DNA from: Viridibacterium sediminicola
GTDB taxonomy: Bacteria; Pseudomonadota; Gammaproteobacteria; Burkholderiales; Rhodocyclaceae
Length of the DNA stretch: 64,000 bases
Direction of reading: 5' to 3'
NCBI RefSeq assembly: GCF_039631295.1
Contig: NZ_JBDIVE010000009.1
Span: 142,826-206,825 of the forward strand
The translations under genes and the position numbers were made by a program. Shown here piece by piece: positions 7,296 through 18,100 of this stretch; position 1 is the first letter of the stretch; each line of letters begins with the position of its first letter. The notes under the pieces were generated by a model. That model was not told the DNA's origin, ran no database searches, and saw only the letters and a program-made list of their open reading frames with translations.

Positions 7296-9746
7296 TCAGA
7301 CCGTCAGGTCTTCGAAGGGCTTTTTCAGCTCGGCTTCGCCCTTGTCGGCGCTGCGTTCCAGCCAGGGGTCTTTGTAGTCCTGCAGGGCGAACAGCATGCG
7401 TTCGAACAGCGCCTTGCGATTGGCGGCGTCTTCGACGACCTTGGCCTTGACGTAGTCGAGGCCGACGCGCTGCACGTAATGCACCGTGCGCTCCAGGTAG
7501 TAGCCTTCTTCGCGGTAGAGCTGGAGGAAGGCGCCGGAGTATTCCATCACCTCTTCGTCAGACTTCACCTTGCAGAAGAATTCGGCCACCTCGGTCTTGA
7601 TGCCGCCATTGCCGGCGACGTAGAGCTCGTAGCCGGAATCCACGCCGATGATGCCAACGTCCTTGATGCCGGCTTCGGCACAGTTGCGTGGGCAACCCGA
7701 GACGGCGAGCTTGACCTTGTGCGGGCTCCACATGCCGAACAGCATCTTTTCGAGCTTGACGCCCATGTCCATCGCCAGCTGGGTGCCGAAGCGGCAGTGC
7801 TCGGCGCCGACGCAGGTTTTCACCGTGCGCAGGCTCTTGCCATAGGCATGACCGGAGACCATGCCTGCGGCATTGAGGTCGGCCCACATCTTCGGCAGGT
7901 CTTCCTTCTTCACGCCGAGCAGGTCGATGCGCTGGCCGCCGGTGACCTTGACGGTCGGTACCTTGTACTTCTCGGCGGCGTCGGCAATCGCGCGCAATTC
8001 GTTCGGCGTGGTGAGGCCGCCCCACATGCGCGGCACCACCGAGTAGGTGCCATCTTTCTGGATGTTGGCGTGTGCGCGCTCGTTGATGAAGCGCGATTGC
8101 GGATCGTCCTGCGCCTCGTGCGGCCAGCTGGAGATCAGGTAGTAGTTGAGTGCCGGGCGGCAGGTGGCGCAACCATTGGGCGTCTTCCAGCCCAGCGCCT
8201 GCATCACGGCGGGAATGCTGGTCAGGTGCTGATTGACGATGGCGGCGCGCACATCGCCATGCGAATGATCGGTACAGGCGCAGATCGCCTTGTTCTTGCT
8301 GTCCGCCGGGGTGTAGGCGCCACCGATGGTCGAGGCGAGGATCTGTTCGACCAGGCCGGTGCAGGAGCCGCAGGAGCTCGATGCCTTGGTGTGCTTGCGC
8401 ACGTCTTCGAGCGTGAAGATGCCCTTTTCCTTGATCGCCTTGACGATGGTGCCCTTGCAGACGCCATTGCAGCCGCAGACTTCGGCCGTGTCGGGCAGCG
8501 ATGCGGCCGAGTTCTGCCCCTTGTGGCCGACGTCACCGAGGTGCGACTTGCCGAACAGCAGGTGGTCGCGGATCTCGTGCACATCCTGGCCGTCCTTCAT
8601 CATCTGGAAGTACCAGGAGCCGTCGACCGTGTCGCCATACATGACTGCGCCGACGATCTTGTCATCCTTGAGCACCACGCGCTTGTAGACGCCCATGCCG
8701 GGGTCGGAGAGCACGATGTCCTCGGTGCCTTCACCGCCGGAAAAATCGCCGGCAGAGAACACGTCGATGCCGGTGACCTTGAGCTTGGTGCTGGTCACCG
8801 AGCCCTGGTAGCGGCCAATGCCGAACATTGCCAGGTGATTGGCGCAGACCTTGGCCTGCTCGAACAGCGGCGCGACCAGGCCGTAGGCGATGCCACGGTG
8901 ATTGGCGCATTCGCCGACGGCGTAGATGCGCGGGTCGAAGGTCTGCAAGGTGTCGCTGACGACGATGCCGCGATTGCAGTGCAGACCGGCTTTTTCAGCG
9001 AGTGCCGTGTTGGGGCGGATGCCAGCGGCCATGACGACCAGATCGGCGGGAATCGTCTCGCCATCCTTGAACTTGACGGCGGCGACGCGGCCGCTTTCGT
9101 TACCGATCAGCTCGGCAGTCTGCGCCGGCAGCTTGAACTTCATGCCTTTGGCTTCGAGCGCCTTCTGCAGCATCTGGCCGGCGGTCTTGTCGAGCTGGCG
9201 CTCCATGATCCAGTCGCCGATATGCACGATGGTCACGTCCATGCCGCGAATGGCGAGGCCATTGGCCGCTTCCAGACCCAGCAGGCCGGCGCCGATCACC
9301 ACCGCATGCCGGTGGGTGGCGGCGGTGGCGATCATGGTGTCGGTATCGGCAATGTCGCGGTAGGCGATCACGCCCTGCAGGTCCTTGCCAGGCACCGGCA
9401 GGATGAAAGGCAGCGAGCCGGTGGCCAGCAGCAGGCGGTCGTACTCGGCGACGGTGCCGTCGTCGGCCGTCACGGTGCGTGCTTTGCGGTCGATCTGGGT
9501 GACGGTGCGGCCGGTCAGCAGGCGGATGCCGTTGTCCTTGTACCAGTCCAGATCGTTGAGGATGATGTCCTGGATCGTCATCTCGCCGGCCAACACTGGC
9601 GAGAGCAGGATGCGGTTGTAGTTCGGATGGGGTTCGGCGCCGAAGACGGTGATGTCGTACATGTCGGGCGCGGTCTTGAGGAGTTCTTCAAGTGTCCGGA
9701 CGCCGGCCATGCCGTTGCCGACCATGACGAGTTTGAGCTTGCGCAT
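7296..9746 (-). CDS. nirB: Nitrite reductase [NAD(P)H] large subunit NirB
   Basis: The 816-residue catalytic subunit transfers electrons from NAD(P)H through FAD, a [2Fe-2S] centre and siroheme-[4Fe-4S] to nitrite, producing ammonium. The order is an N-terminal FAD/NAD oxidoreductase (GNGMAGVRTLEELL at about 9-22; VVIGAGLLGLEAANGLA at about 147-163), a BFD-like [2Fe-2S] region (CGCNGVCKGTIV and SSCGSCTGLVEQ, about 425-485), then the siroheme domain. Cluster cysteines are in TCVGAEHCRFGTQ and GCPRNCAEAG near residues 640-690. AGAGGT lies seven bases before the ATG at 9746. The length is typical of the family. No clear FNR or NarL site was found upstream. Confidence 0.97.
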   Translation of the reverse strand: MRKLKLVMVGNGMAGVRTLEELLKTAPDMYDITVFGAEPHPNYNRILLSPVLAGEMTIQDIILNDLDWYKDNGIRLLTGRTVTQIDRKARTVTADDGTVAEYDRLLLATGSLPFILPVPGKDLQGVIAYRDIADTDTMIATAATHRHAVVIGAGLLGLEAANGLAIRGMDVTIVHIGDWIMERQLDKTAGQMLQKALEAKGMKFKLPAQTAELIGNESGRVAAVKFKDGETIPADLVVMAAGIRPNTALAEKAGLHCNRGIVVSDTLQTFDPRIYAVGECANHRGIAYGLVAPLFEQAKVCANHLAMFGIGRYQGSVTSTKLKVTGIDVFSAGDFSGGEGTEDIVLSDPGMGVYKRVVLKDDKIVGAVMYGDTVDGSWYFQMMKDGQDVHEIRDHLLFGKSHLGDVGHKGQNSAASLPDTAEVCGCNGVCKGTIVKAIKEKGIFTLEDVRKHTKASSSCGSCTGLVEQILASTIGGAYTPADSKNKAICACTDHSHGDVRAAIVNQHLTSIPAVMQALGWKTPNGCATCRPALNYYLISSWPHEAQDDPQSRFINERAHANIQKDGTYSVVPRMWGGLTTPNELRAIADAAEKYKVPTVKVTGGQRIDLLGVKKEDLPKMWADLNAAGMVSGHAYGKSLRTVKTCVGAEHCRFGTQLAMDMGVKLEKMLFGMWSPHKVKLAVSGCPRNCAEAGIKDVGIIGVDSGYELYVAGNGGIKTEVAEFFCKVKSDEEVMEYSGAFLQLYREEGYYLERTVHYVQRVGLDYVKAKVVEDAANRKALFERMLFALQDYKDPWLERSADKGEAELKKPFEDLTV

Positions 9747-10041
9747 GTGATACCTCTGTAAGAAAGCCGGGGAAACCCCTGAGAATCGAATTCAGCTTTG
9801 ACAGAGATCGTCGTTGATCCGCAATCGCCAGCGCCGTTGCTGGAGAGAAGCGTGCCCGTGGGGCAGATGTCGCGATAGGGTGCTGCCAAGCAAAGCGCGT
9901 GCCGATGTTTGGCTTGGCGGCTAAGTGCATGATCGGAAAGCCGTCTTGCTCAGGGTTTGCCGCGTACTGAAGGCGCTGATGCGCCATGGCGGCGCAGCAC
10001 GGAGCGGGCTGCACCAGCTTTGGTCAGCAGAGGGGAGGGAT
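9747..10041. other. Intergenic region upstream of nirB
   Basis: 295 bases hold the nirB leader (minus strand) and follow the stop of the EIIC-EAL gene. The ribosome binding site AGAGGT is clear. I looked for FNR-type TTGAT-N4-ATCAA and sigma-54 GG-N10-GC elements and found only poor matches. No gene is visible here. Confidence 0.4.
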
Positions 10042-12225
10042 TCAGGCTGCGTGTTGCCCGGCGGATCGGGCGCGTTGCTCGATGAACTGCAGGCAGTCTG
10101 CGGCGCGCAGCGGTGGGCTGTAGAGGTAGCCCTGGAATTCGGTGCAGCCGAGTTTCTGCAGCAGGGCGCGCTGCGATTCGGTCTCGACATACTCGGCCAC
10201 CACGCGCACGTTCATGGTCTGGCACAGCTGGGCTACCTGCGAAATGATGTCGCAGCATGAGCTGTTGCTCTCCACTTCGCGGGTCAGTGAGCCATCAAGC
10301 TTGATGGTGTCGATGCGGAAACGGCGCATATAAAGTAGTGAGCTGTAGCCCATGCCGAAATCGTCCATCGCCAGGCTGACGCCCAGCTCGTTTAGGGCGC
10401 TGAGGCTGCGGTTCGATTGCTCGTCATTGCTGACGCTGCGGCTCTCGGTGATCTCCAGTTCCAGATCGCCCGGATGCAGGCCGTAGCGCCCCAAATTTTC
10501 GCGCACATTGACCAGTAGCTGCGGGTCGGAGAGCTGCAGGGGCGAGACATTGACCGCCATCGAGACCTTGGTGATGCCGGCCGCCTGCCAGCTGGCCAGC
10601 TGGCGGCAGGCCACGGCGATGGTCCAGTGGCCGATGCGGCTGATACAGCCGGCGTCCTCGGCAATGCCGACCAGCACGTTCGGCGGCACCATGCCGAAGA
10701 CGGCGTGCTGCCAGCGCAGCAGGGCTTCGACGCCAACCACCGCGCCCTGCGCATTGAGCTTGGGTTGGTAGACCATGTAGATCGCGCCATTGGTCAGATC
10801 ACGTTCCAGATCGAGCAGCAACTGGCGAGCCAGGCGACCGACCGCATCCTGGCGATTGACTAGCAACTGCCGCGAGCTGCTGAGGCTCTCCTCCAGCGAA
10901 TGGATCAGCTGGCGGAAGCTGGCCTTGCCGGCGGCGTCCAGGCGTGCCTCGAAACGGCGCAGAAAGGGCAGGTAGAGGCCGGCGCTGATCAAGATATTGA
11001 CCGCTTGCAGCGCCAGACCGCGCCAGCCATTGCTGGCCTCCCAGGCATTGATGCCCAGCGGCAGCACCCATGCTTGCGAATGAACGCTCAGCGGTACCCA
11101 GCCGCTGCTCAGCGCCACATAGCTGACCAGGGTCAGCACGATGGGGGTGAGTACGAAGGGAATCAGCAGCAGCGGGTTGAGTACGACGGGCAGGCCGAAC
11201 AGCAGGATCTCATTGATATTGAACAGCGAAGGCAGCAGGGCCAGGCTGCCGATATTGCGGCTGTTGCGATGTCGGGTGCTGAGGAACAAGGCCAGCAGCA
11301 GGCCGGCCGTGGCGCCTGAACCGCCAATCAGCACAAAGCTGCGGATGACCGGTTCGGTGAAGATTTCATAGGGCGCGGCACCGAGCGAGACCGCCAGTTC
11401 GTTGGCATGGGTCGCCGGGGTGAACCAGTTGCGTGCAACGTCCTGCAGCATCAGCGTGCCGTGCATGCCGAAGAACCACAGTATCTGGGAGATCAGACTG
11501 TAGAGCATGGCGCGCAGCAGATCGCTTTCAAGACTGCTGAACAGGGCGAAGAGCTGTTTGTCGAACAGGCGCTCGATCGGGGTGTCGAGCTCGGCCAGCG
11601 CCGTATGCAGGAGGAAGAACAGCGCCGCGGTGAGGATCGCCGGCAGGATGTTGTGCACGACGTCGGGCAGCAGCGGATCGAGATCGCTGATCCAGCGTAC
11701 CTGCAGCGCACGCAGGCGGCGCAGCGCAATGAACAATTCGCTGGCGAGCAGGGCGGTGCAGATGGCGACAAAGCTGCCGCGCGCGCCAAGCTCTTCAAGG
11801 CTGATCTGGCCGTTGCCGGGCATCACCAGCAGCATGTAGCAGACCAGGCTGACCAGCACGACGCTGATCGGATTGGTGTCGGGGTCCTGGTTGCGGCGTG
11901 GCACCAGTTCGGCCAGTGTATGGCTGATGCTGATCAGCAGCCAGAGCGACATCACGCCGAAGCTGGCCTGCCAGAGCAGCAGGATTTGCTCATGCCAGCT
12001 CAGACCCAGCAGGGCCTGCATGGCCGCCTGCCAGGATGGCAGGCTGATCGCGGCGCAGATATGGGCGCAGGCGCCGAGCATGATCAGCGGCAGCACTTGC
12101 AGGAAACCACGGCGGATGGCGACCAGCCAGCGATGTTCGGTAAACCCCAGCAGCGCCTCAGCCGCTGGCCGCTGCTGCCAGAGTTGGGTCGCGTGATGCA
12201 CAATTTTTGTTGGTCTTATGGGCAT
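10042..12225 (-). CDS. PTS EIIC-like membrane domain fused to EAL phosphodiesterase
   Basis: A 727-residue fusion. Residues about 30-425 form a polytopic membrane domain of the lactose/cellobiose PTS EIIC family. It shows WFFGMHG (250-256) and FNINEILLFGLPVVLNP (335-351), where Glu339 corresponds to the sugar-contacting Glu of EIIC proteins. Residues about 480-715 are an EAL domain that should cleave c-di-GMP to pGpG. Catalytic motifs are VEALLRW (Glu500), AVNVSPLQ, LELEITES, MDDFGMGYSSL, IKLDGS and EYVETE, so it looks active. No EIIA or EIIB domain, nor any PTS gene, is near. The obvious inference is a membrane sugar sensor, or phosphorylation-independent transporter relative, controlling c-di-GMP hydrolysis. 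The gene follows glnE with its own putative promoter. Confidence 0.9.
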   Translation of the reverse strand: MPIRPTKIVHHATQLWQQRPAAEALLGFTEHRWLVAIRRGFLQVLPLIMLGACAHICAAISLPSWQAAMQALLGLSWHEQILLLWQASFGVMSLWLLISISHTLAELVPRRNQDPDTNPISVVLVSLVCYMLLVMPGNGQISLEELGARGSFVAICTALLASELFIALRRLRALQVRWISDLDPLLPDVVHNILPAILTAALFFLLHTALAELDTPIERLFDKQLFALFSSLESDLLRAMLYSLISQILWFFGMHGTLMLQDVARNWFTPATHANELAVSLGAAPYEIFTEPVIRSFVLIGGSGATAGLLLALFLSTRHRNSRNIGSLALLPSLFNINEILLFGLPVVLNPLLLIPFVLTPIVLTLVSYVALSSGWVPLSVHSQAWVLPLGINAWEASNGWRGLALQAVNILISAGLYLPFLRRFEARLDAAGKASFRQLIHSLEESLSSSRQLLVNRQDAVGRLARQLLLDLERDLTNGAIYMVYQPKLNAQGAVVGVEALLRWQHAVFGMVPPNVLVGIAEDAGCISRIGHWTIAVACRQLASWQAAGITKVSMAVNVSPLQLSDPQLLVNVRENLGRYGLHPGDLELEITESRSVSNDEQSNRSLSALNELGVSLAMDDFGMGYSSLLYMRRFRIDTIKLDGSLTREVESNSSCCDIISQVAQLCQTMNVRVVAEYVETESQRALLQKLGCTEFQGYLYSPPLRAADCLQFIEQRARSAGQHAA

Positions 12226-12292
12226 CGTCGGTTGGTTGGAGTGTCAAGCCTTGCGCGTAGTCAGAGTGGATGGCACAGCATCATGGCAGCTC

Positions 12293-12322
12293 ATGATAGG
12301 GCTAGGCTATGGCATAAATCAA
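12293..12322 (-). promoter_or_regulatory. Putative sigma-70 promoter of the EIIC-EAL gene
   Basis: On the minus strand: TTGATT (12317-12322), 18-base spacer, TATCAT (12293-12298). It lies just after the glnE stop and gives a leader of about 60 bases before the ATG at 12225. Confidence 0.4.
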
Positions 12323-12336
12323 ACGTTTCTATCGTA

Positions 12337-15009
12337 TCAGGGTGTAGCGCCGAAAATCTGCACCCACAGGGCTTCGACTGCCGCGCGCGCCTCGGCCAGG
12401 TGAGCGCCATCGACGCGTCGGCCCAGTTCGTTCAGGCGCAGGCTGTGCTGCTCGCGGCGCAGCTGGCGGTAAGCCTCGGCGACGGCAGCTGCCTGATCGG
12501 CGGGCAGCAGGCCGGCGGCAGCGGCGCGTTCGAGCAGGGCGATGTTGCCGCTGTTGGCGGCCAGCTCCGGCCACTGGCTGGCATAGGCCAGCACGAGGAA
12601 CTGCACGATGAATTCGACATCGATGAGGCCGCCGGCATCGTGCTTGAGCTCGAAGCCCGGCGCCTTGTTGGCGTGCGTGTCGCGCATCTTCTGGCGCATT
12701 GCCAGCACCTCGCTGCGCAGCGTCTCGATATCGCGCGGCTGGCAGAGCAAGTCGTGGCGCAGGCGCTCGAAGCGCTGGCCCAGCGCAGCATCGCCGGCAC
12801 AGAAGCGGGCGCGGGTCAGCGCCTGATGCTCCCACACCCAGGCCGATTCGCGCTGGTAGCGTTCGAAGGCTTCGAGCGAGCTGACCAGCAGGCCGGCCTC
12901 GCCATTCGGGCGCAGGCGCAGATCGGTCTCGAACAGCAGGCCGGCGCTGGTGCGGCTGCCGATCCAGGTATTGATGCGCTGTGACAGGCGCGCATAGATC
13001 GCCTGAGCTTCCGGGTCCGGGTCGTCGTGGAGGAACACGATGTCCAGATCCGAGGCATAGCCCAGTTCTTTGCCGCCAAGCTTGCCGTAGCCGATGATGG
13101 CGAAGCGGTGCTGATGGTTGTGCCGTGTGCTGAGCTTGTGCCAACAGAGGCGCAGGGTTTGTTCGAGGACGATGTCGGCCAGCGCCGAGAGGCGGTCGGA
13201 CAGCGCTTCGACGCTGAGCTCGCCGGCCAGATCGCGCCCGAGCAGCTGAAACACCTGGGCGTGGTGCCATTCGCGCATCAGGTCCATCTGCCTCTCGGTG
13301 TCATCGCCGAGCGCGTCGAGCGCCTGCGCCAGTTCGCCGGAGAGCTGCGCGCTGTCCGGCTCGGCCAGGCGCCGGCTGTCCAGCAGTTCGTCGAGCAGCA
13401 GCGGGTGCTGGGTCAGATAGCTGGCCGCCCAGCTGGAGCTGGACAGCAGTTCGACGACGCGGCCGAGTGCTTGCGGATACTGCTGCAGCATGGCGAGGTA
13501 GGCGGCGCGGCGGCAGATGGCTTCGAGCAGGTCGAGAGCGCGCAGCAAGGTCTGGTCGGGGCGCGGGCCGGCGGCGCAGAGCTGCAGCACGCGCGGCACC
13601 AGTGCATCGAGGCGGGTCCGCGCATCGTCGCTCATGGCGCGGTAGCGCGGGCCGTTGCGGAAGCTGCGCAGGCGTTCGGCGAGCTGAGCCGGCTCGGCAA
13701 AGCCCAGGGTGCCGAGTAGGTCGAGCTGGTTGTCGGCCGCGCATTCGGGCGACCAGGCTTCATCGAGCACGTGTTCGCCGGCCGAGGGGTCGGCAAACAC
13801 CGCATCGAAATGGCGGCTGACGATGCGCCGGTGCGCGTCCAGCGCGCTCAGCAGCGGCTCGAAGCTGGCGTAACCCATGGCCTCGGCGAGGCGCTGGCGG
13901 TCCTCCGGCGAGGCCGGCAGCATGTGGGTTTGCGCGTCATCCAGATACTGGATGCGGTGCTCCAGGCGGCGCAGGAAGTCGTAGGCGGCGGCCAGTTCTG
14001 CGACGCTCTCGTCCGCCAGCAGGCCGCGCTGGGCGAGGCGTTCGAGGACCTGCAAGGTGGCCCGCTCGCGCAGGCTGGTGTCGCGCCCGCCACGGATCAG
14101 CTGGAACACCTGGGCGATGAACTCGATCTCGCGGATGCCGCCCGGGCCGAGCTTGATGTTGTCGGCCATCTCGCGGCGCGCCACCTCGCGGCGGATCTGC
14201 GCATGCAGGGCGCGCATGGCATTGATGGCGCCGAAGTCGAGGTATTTGCGATAGACGAAGGGCCGCACGATGGTGTCCAGCTCGGCGTGGCGTTCGCCGC
14301 TGAGCGCCCGCGCCTTGATCCAGGCATAGCGCTCCCATTCGCGCCCCTGGGCGATGAAGTACTGTTCGAGCATGTCGAAATTGGCCACCAGCGGGCCGGA
14401 ATCGCCATTCGGGCGCAGGCGCATGTCGACGCGGAACACGAAGCCCTCGCCGGTGTTTTCGGAGATCGCGGCGATCAGGCGCTTGCCGAGGCGGGCAAAG
14501 TATTCGAAGGCATCCAGCGGGCGCGGGCCATCGCTGTGCGCTTCGTCGGGGTAGACGAAGATCAGGTCGATGTCGGAGGACACATTCAGCTCGCGGCCAC
14601 CGAGCTTGCCCATGCCGATCACAATCAGCGCCTGTTCCTGGCCTTGCGCATTGCGCGGCACGCCGTGCAGGGTGGCCAGGTCGGCGCTGATCACCGCCTG
14701 TGCGGTCTGCACCGCGACTTCGGCGAGCAGGCTCATCGCGCCGGTGACTTCGTGCAGTGGCGCCAGGCCGGCCAGATCGCGCACCATGACGTGGGCGTAG
14801 ACCAGGGCGCGCAGCTGGCGCAGGCGGGCGCCCAGATTGGCGGCTGTGAGGACTTCCTCGGCGAGGAAGGCGTCGAGCTCGGCGCGCGTCAGTGCGCGTT
14901 CAAGCAGCGGGCCCAGACGTGGCGCCAGCCAGCTGCGCGCGGCGAGCTGGCGGGTCAGGAAGCGGCTGTGGCGGGCGGCTTGGGCGATGAGTTGGTCGTG
15001 GTCGATCAT
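12337..15009 (-). CDS. glnE: Bifunctional glutamine synthetase adenylyltransferase/removase GlnE
   Basis: GlnE adds AMP to and removes it from glutamine synthetase according to nitrogen status, under control of PII and glutamine. The 890-residue protein has the family's two nucleotidyltransferase modules. The N-terminal removase carries GMGKLGGRELNVSSDIDL (about 171-188) and the C-terminal transferase GYGKLGGKELGYASDLDI (about 642-659), both with the metal-binding D-x-D. The length is slightly below E. coli GlnE (946). It stands alone and is divergent from yhdP across a 140-base gap. No PII gene is in the window. Confidence 0.97.
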   Translation of the reverse strand: MIDHDQLIAQAARHSRFLTRQLAARSWLAPRLGPLLERALTRAELDAFLAEEVLTAANLGARLRQLRALVYAHVMVRDLAGLAPLHEVTGAMSLLAEVAVQTAQAVISADLATLHGVPRNAQGQEQALIVIGMGKLGGRELNVSSDIDLIFVYPDEAHSDGPRPLDAFEYFARLGKRLIAAISENTGEGFVFRVDMRLRPNGDSGPLVANFDMLEQYFIAQGREWERYAWIKARALSGERHAELDTIVRPFVYRKYLDFGAINAMRALHAQIRREVARREMADNIKLGPGGIREIEFIAQVFQLIRGGRDTSLRERATLQVLERLAQRGLLADESVAELAAAYDFLRRLEHRIQYLDDAQTHMLPASPEDRQRLAEAMGYASFEPLLSALDAHRRIVSRHFDAVFADPSAGEHVLDEAWSPECAADNQLDLLGTLGFAEPAQLAERLRSFRNGPRYRAMSDDARTRLDALVPRVLQLCAAGPRPDQTLLRALDLLEAICRRAAYLAMLQQYPQALGRVVELLSSSSWAASYLTQHPLLLDELLDSRRLAEPDSAQLSGELAQALDALGDDTERQMDLMREWHHAQVFQLLGRDLAGELSVEALSDRLSALADIVLEQTLRLCWHKLSTRHNHQHRFAIIGYGKLGGKELGYASDLDIVFLHDDPDPEAQAIYARLSQRINTWIGSRTSAGLLFETDLRLRPNGEAGLLVSSLEAFERYQRESAWVWEHQALTRARFCAGDAALGQRFERLRHDLLCQPRDIETLRSEVLAMRQKMRDTHANKAPGFELKHDAGGLIDVEFIVQFLVLAYASQWPELAANSGNIALLERAAAAGLLPADQAAAVAEAYRQLRREQHSLRLNELGRRVDGAHLAEARAAVEALWVQIFGATP

Positions 15010-15149
15010 GCCTGCGGGTCTGTGCTGGAGGTGGTTTTATCTTGCAAGGCCCGGCGTTTGTCCGTTTTGCGGGGAGCCGGGGTGACACTGGGTTAGAATC
15101 GCGTCTCTGTGCGCTACGCCTTTTGCTGGCCCGATTCCTGCGCAAGCTT

Positions 15150-18100
15150 ATGTCTGAAGACTCGTCCCCGCCGCATTCTGCACCGCCCCCCCGTCATATG
15201 CCAGCCCGGCTGTGGCGCTGGCGCTGGTGTCTGCACGCCTTGCGCCTGGGTTTGCACATTCCGCGCACTGCCGGACGCTGGCTGTGGCGCGTCCTGCTGG
15301 CGCTGTGGATCGTGCTGGCGATCTGCTTCCTCATTGTGCGCTATGCGCTGATGCCGCAGGTCGCCGAGCATCGGGGCGAGATCGAAACAGCGCTGTCCAC
15401 GGCCCTCGGTGCCAAGGTCCAGATCAGCGCGCTTGAGGCGCACTGGCATAGCCTGCGGCCGGAGCTGGGCATGCGCGGCCTGCGCATTTTCGACCAGGCC
15501 GGGCGCGAGGCGCTGGAACTGCCACGTGTCGATGCGACGATTGCCTGGAGCTCGCTGCTGCGCTGGCGCCTGGAACTCTATCGGCTCTACATCGGCCAGC
15601 CGGAACTGAGCGTGCGTCGCGAAGCCGATGGCAAGATCTACGTCGCCGGTCTGCTGGTGCAGACGCAGCAGGGCGGCAAGGCCGACTTCGCCAACATGCT
15701 GCTGCATCAGCGTGAAATCCTCATCGACGGCGCGCGGGTGCGCTGGGTCGATCGCCTGCGCGGCGCGCCCGAACTGGTCTTCGACAAGCTCTCGCTGCAG
15801 CTGGAAAACCGTGGTGACAGTCATCGTTTCGCCCTCAAGGCCAGCCCGGCCGCACGCATGTCGGGGCCGCTGGATCTGCGCGGCGATCTGCGTGGCGCCG
15901 ATCTGGCGAGTCTCGACAACTGGCGTGGCGCGCTCTATGTCGCGACCGACAGCACCGATCTGGCGGTGTGGCGCAACTGGGTCGATTACCCCATCAACCT
16001 GCCGCGCGGGCGCGGTGGCCTGCGCGCCTGGCTCAATTTCGAAGGCGCGCAGACTGCCAGCGTGACGGCGGATCTGGCCCTGGCTGATGTCGATGTGCAG
16101 TTCGCGCAGGATTTGCCGATGCTTTCGCTGCACACTTTGTCCGGCCGTCTGCGCTTGTCGCAGCGTCCGGATGGTTTCTCGCTGGCCGCCGAGCGCCTGA
16201 CGCTGGCGACCAATGATGGCTTGCGGGTGGCGCCGACGCAGCTCTCCCTGCGGCGTAATACACCGGCCGGCAAACCAGCAGGCGGCGAGCTCGCCGGCGA
16301 ACGTCTCGATGTGCGTGTGCTGGCCCAGCTGGCCGCCTATCTGCCCTTGCCGGCGACGCTGCGCCAGCGTCTGCAGGGCGCCGATCCGCATGGCCTGGTG
16401 CAGCGCCTGCAGGCGAGCTGGCAAGATCCGCTGGACGGGCAGCAAAGCTGGCCACCGCGCTTCAATATCGATGCGGTGCTCGACAAGCTGAGTCTCGCCA
16501 GCAGCGAGGGCTCACCGGGGGTCGAGGGCCTCAGTGGCAGCCTGCGTGGCTCGGAGAGCAAGGGCGATTTCGCACTCAGTGTGCGTGATGGTGCCCTGCA
16601 GTTGCCCGCAGTCTTCGCCCAGCCGCGCCTGGCGCTCAACAGCCTGCAGCTGCGCGGCAGCTGGCGGCGCGACAGCAAGCCGGCCGAAAGCAGCCCGGAG
16701 CTGGTCGTCGAACTGGCCCAGCTGGCGCTGAGCAATCCTGACATCACGGCCGCCGAGTTCAGTGGCAACTGGCGTAGCAAGCCAGGCGGCGCCGGCACTC
16801 TGGACCTGACGGGCCGCGTGCGCAGATTCGAAGCGCCGGCGGTGTGGCGTTACATTCCGCTGGAAGTGCCGCAGGATACGCGTGACTGGTTGCAGCATGG
16901 CTTGCAGAGCGGCGCGGCGGAGAATCTGCGCATCCGCGTGGTGGGGCCGCTCGACCAGTTCCCGTTCCAGAATACGCCGCAGGCGACGTTCCGCGTCGAA
17001 GGCAATTTCAATGCGGTCAATCTGGCTTTCGCACCGGGCTGGCCGACGCTGGAGGGCGTCGGCGGCGAGCTGCTGTTCGACCGCGTCCGCATGGCCATTC
17101 GCTCGCACCGTGGCCGCTATCGCCAGGTGCGCCTGGGCGAGGTGTCGGCGGATCTGCCCAATCTCGAACACCCGGCGCAAGCGCCCTTGCTGATCGTCGG
17201 CCGCGCCAGTGGTTCGGGCGGTGACATGCTCGATTACCTGCGCGCCACGCCGGTGGCCGAACACTTGGGCAGCGCCGTGCAGCACATGCGTCTGGAAGGT
17301 GATGGCCAGCTCGATCTGCGCATCGCCGTGCCCCTGCTCGACGCCAATGCCACGCGCGTGCAAGGCAGTTACCGCGCCGATGGCAATGTGCTGCGGATCG
17401 CCGACGGCCTGCCGCCGATGCGCCAGCTCAAGGGCACCCTGAGTTTCAGCGATACCGGCATCGGGCCGACCCAGGCAACGGCCGAGTTCGTCGGTGGCTC
17501 GGCGGTGATCAGCGGGCGTACCCTGGCGGACGGCACGATTGTCTTCGATGGCAGCGGTACGCTGCCGGCCAGCGGTTTGCGCCAGATCGTCGATACACCG
17601 CTGTGGTCCGAACTCAGCGGGCAGACGCAAACCACGGCGCGGATCACCATCACGCGCGCCAAGGCCGATGTGCAGGTCAGCTCCGATCTGCTCGGCATCG
17701 TCTCGCGCCTGCCCAGTCCGCTCACCAAGCGTGGCGATGAACGACTACCGCTGCGCTTTGGCTGGAGCCTGGGCGACGAGCCCGGCGCGGCGGCCGGCAA
17801 CAGCCTGCAGGACTGGCATCTGAGCCTCGATGGCCGTGCCCAGGCACAGTGGCAGGATCGCTGCGGCAAGGACAGCTGCGCTTTCCTGCGCGGCGCCATC
17901 GCCGTCAATGACAGCCTCAGCATGCCCGCGCGCGGCATGCGCGTCTCGGGCCGCTTCAAGCGCCTGCAGCTCGACCCCTGGCGCAGCCTGCTGGTGGCAG
18001 CGCTGGCCGGCGACGGCAAACCCAGCGCGCCCAGCGATCCGAATAGCTTCGGTGGTGCAGTGTTCCAGGCCGATGAAGTGATTGCCGGCGGGCATCGCTT

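Noticed and set aside
7290..9761. Plus-strand open frame of more than 800 codons opposite nirB
   Set aside because: Its composition (His/Gly/Ala/Asp-rich, no domain) is what the antisense of a GC-rich coding gene gives; NirB on the minus strand matches its family over the full length.
9747..9900. FNR-type or sigma-54 site upstream of nirB
   Set aside because: TTGAT-N4-ATCAA and GG-N10-GC patterns were searched by eye; only matches with wrong spacing or two or more mismatches were found.
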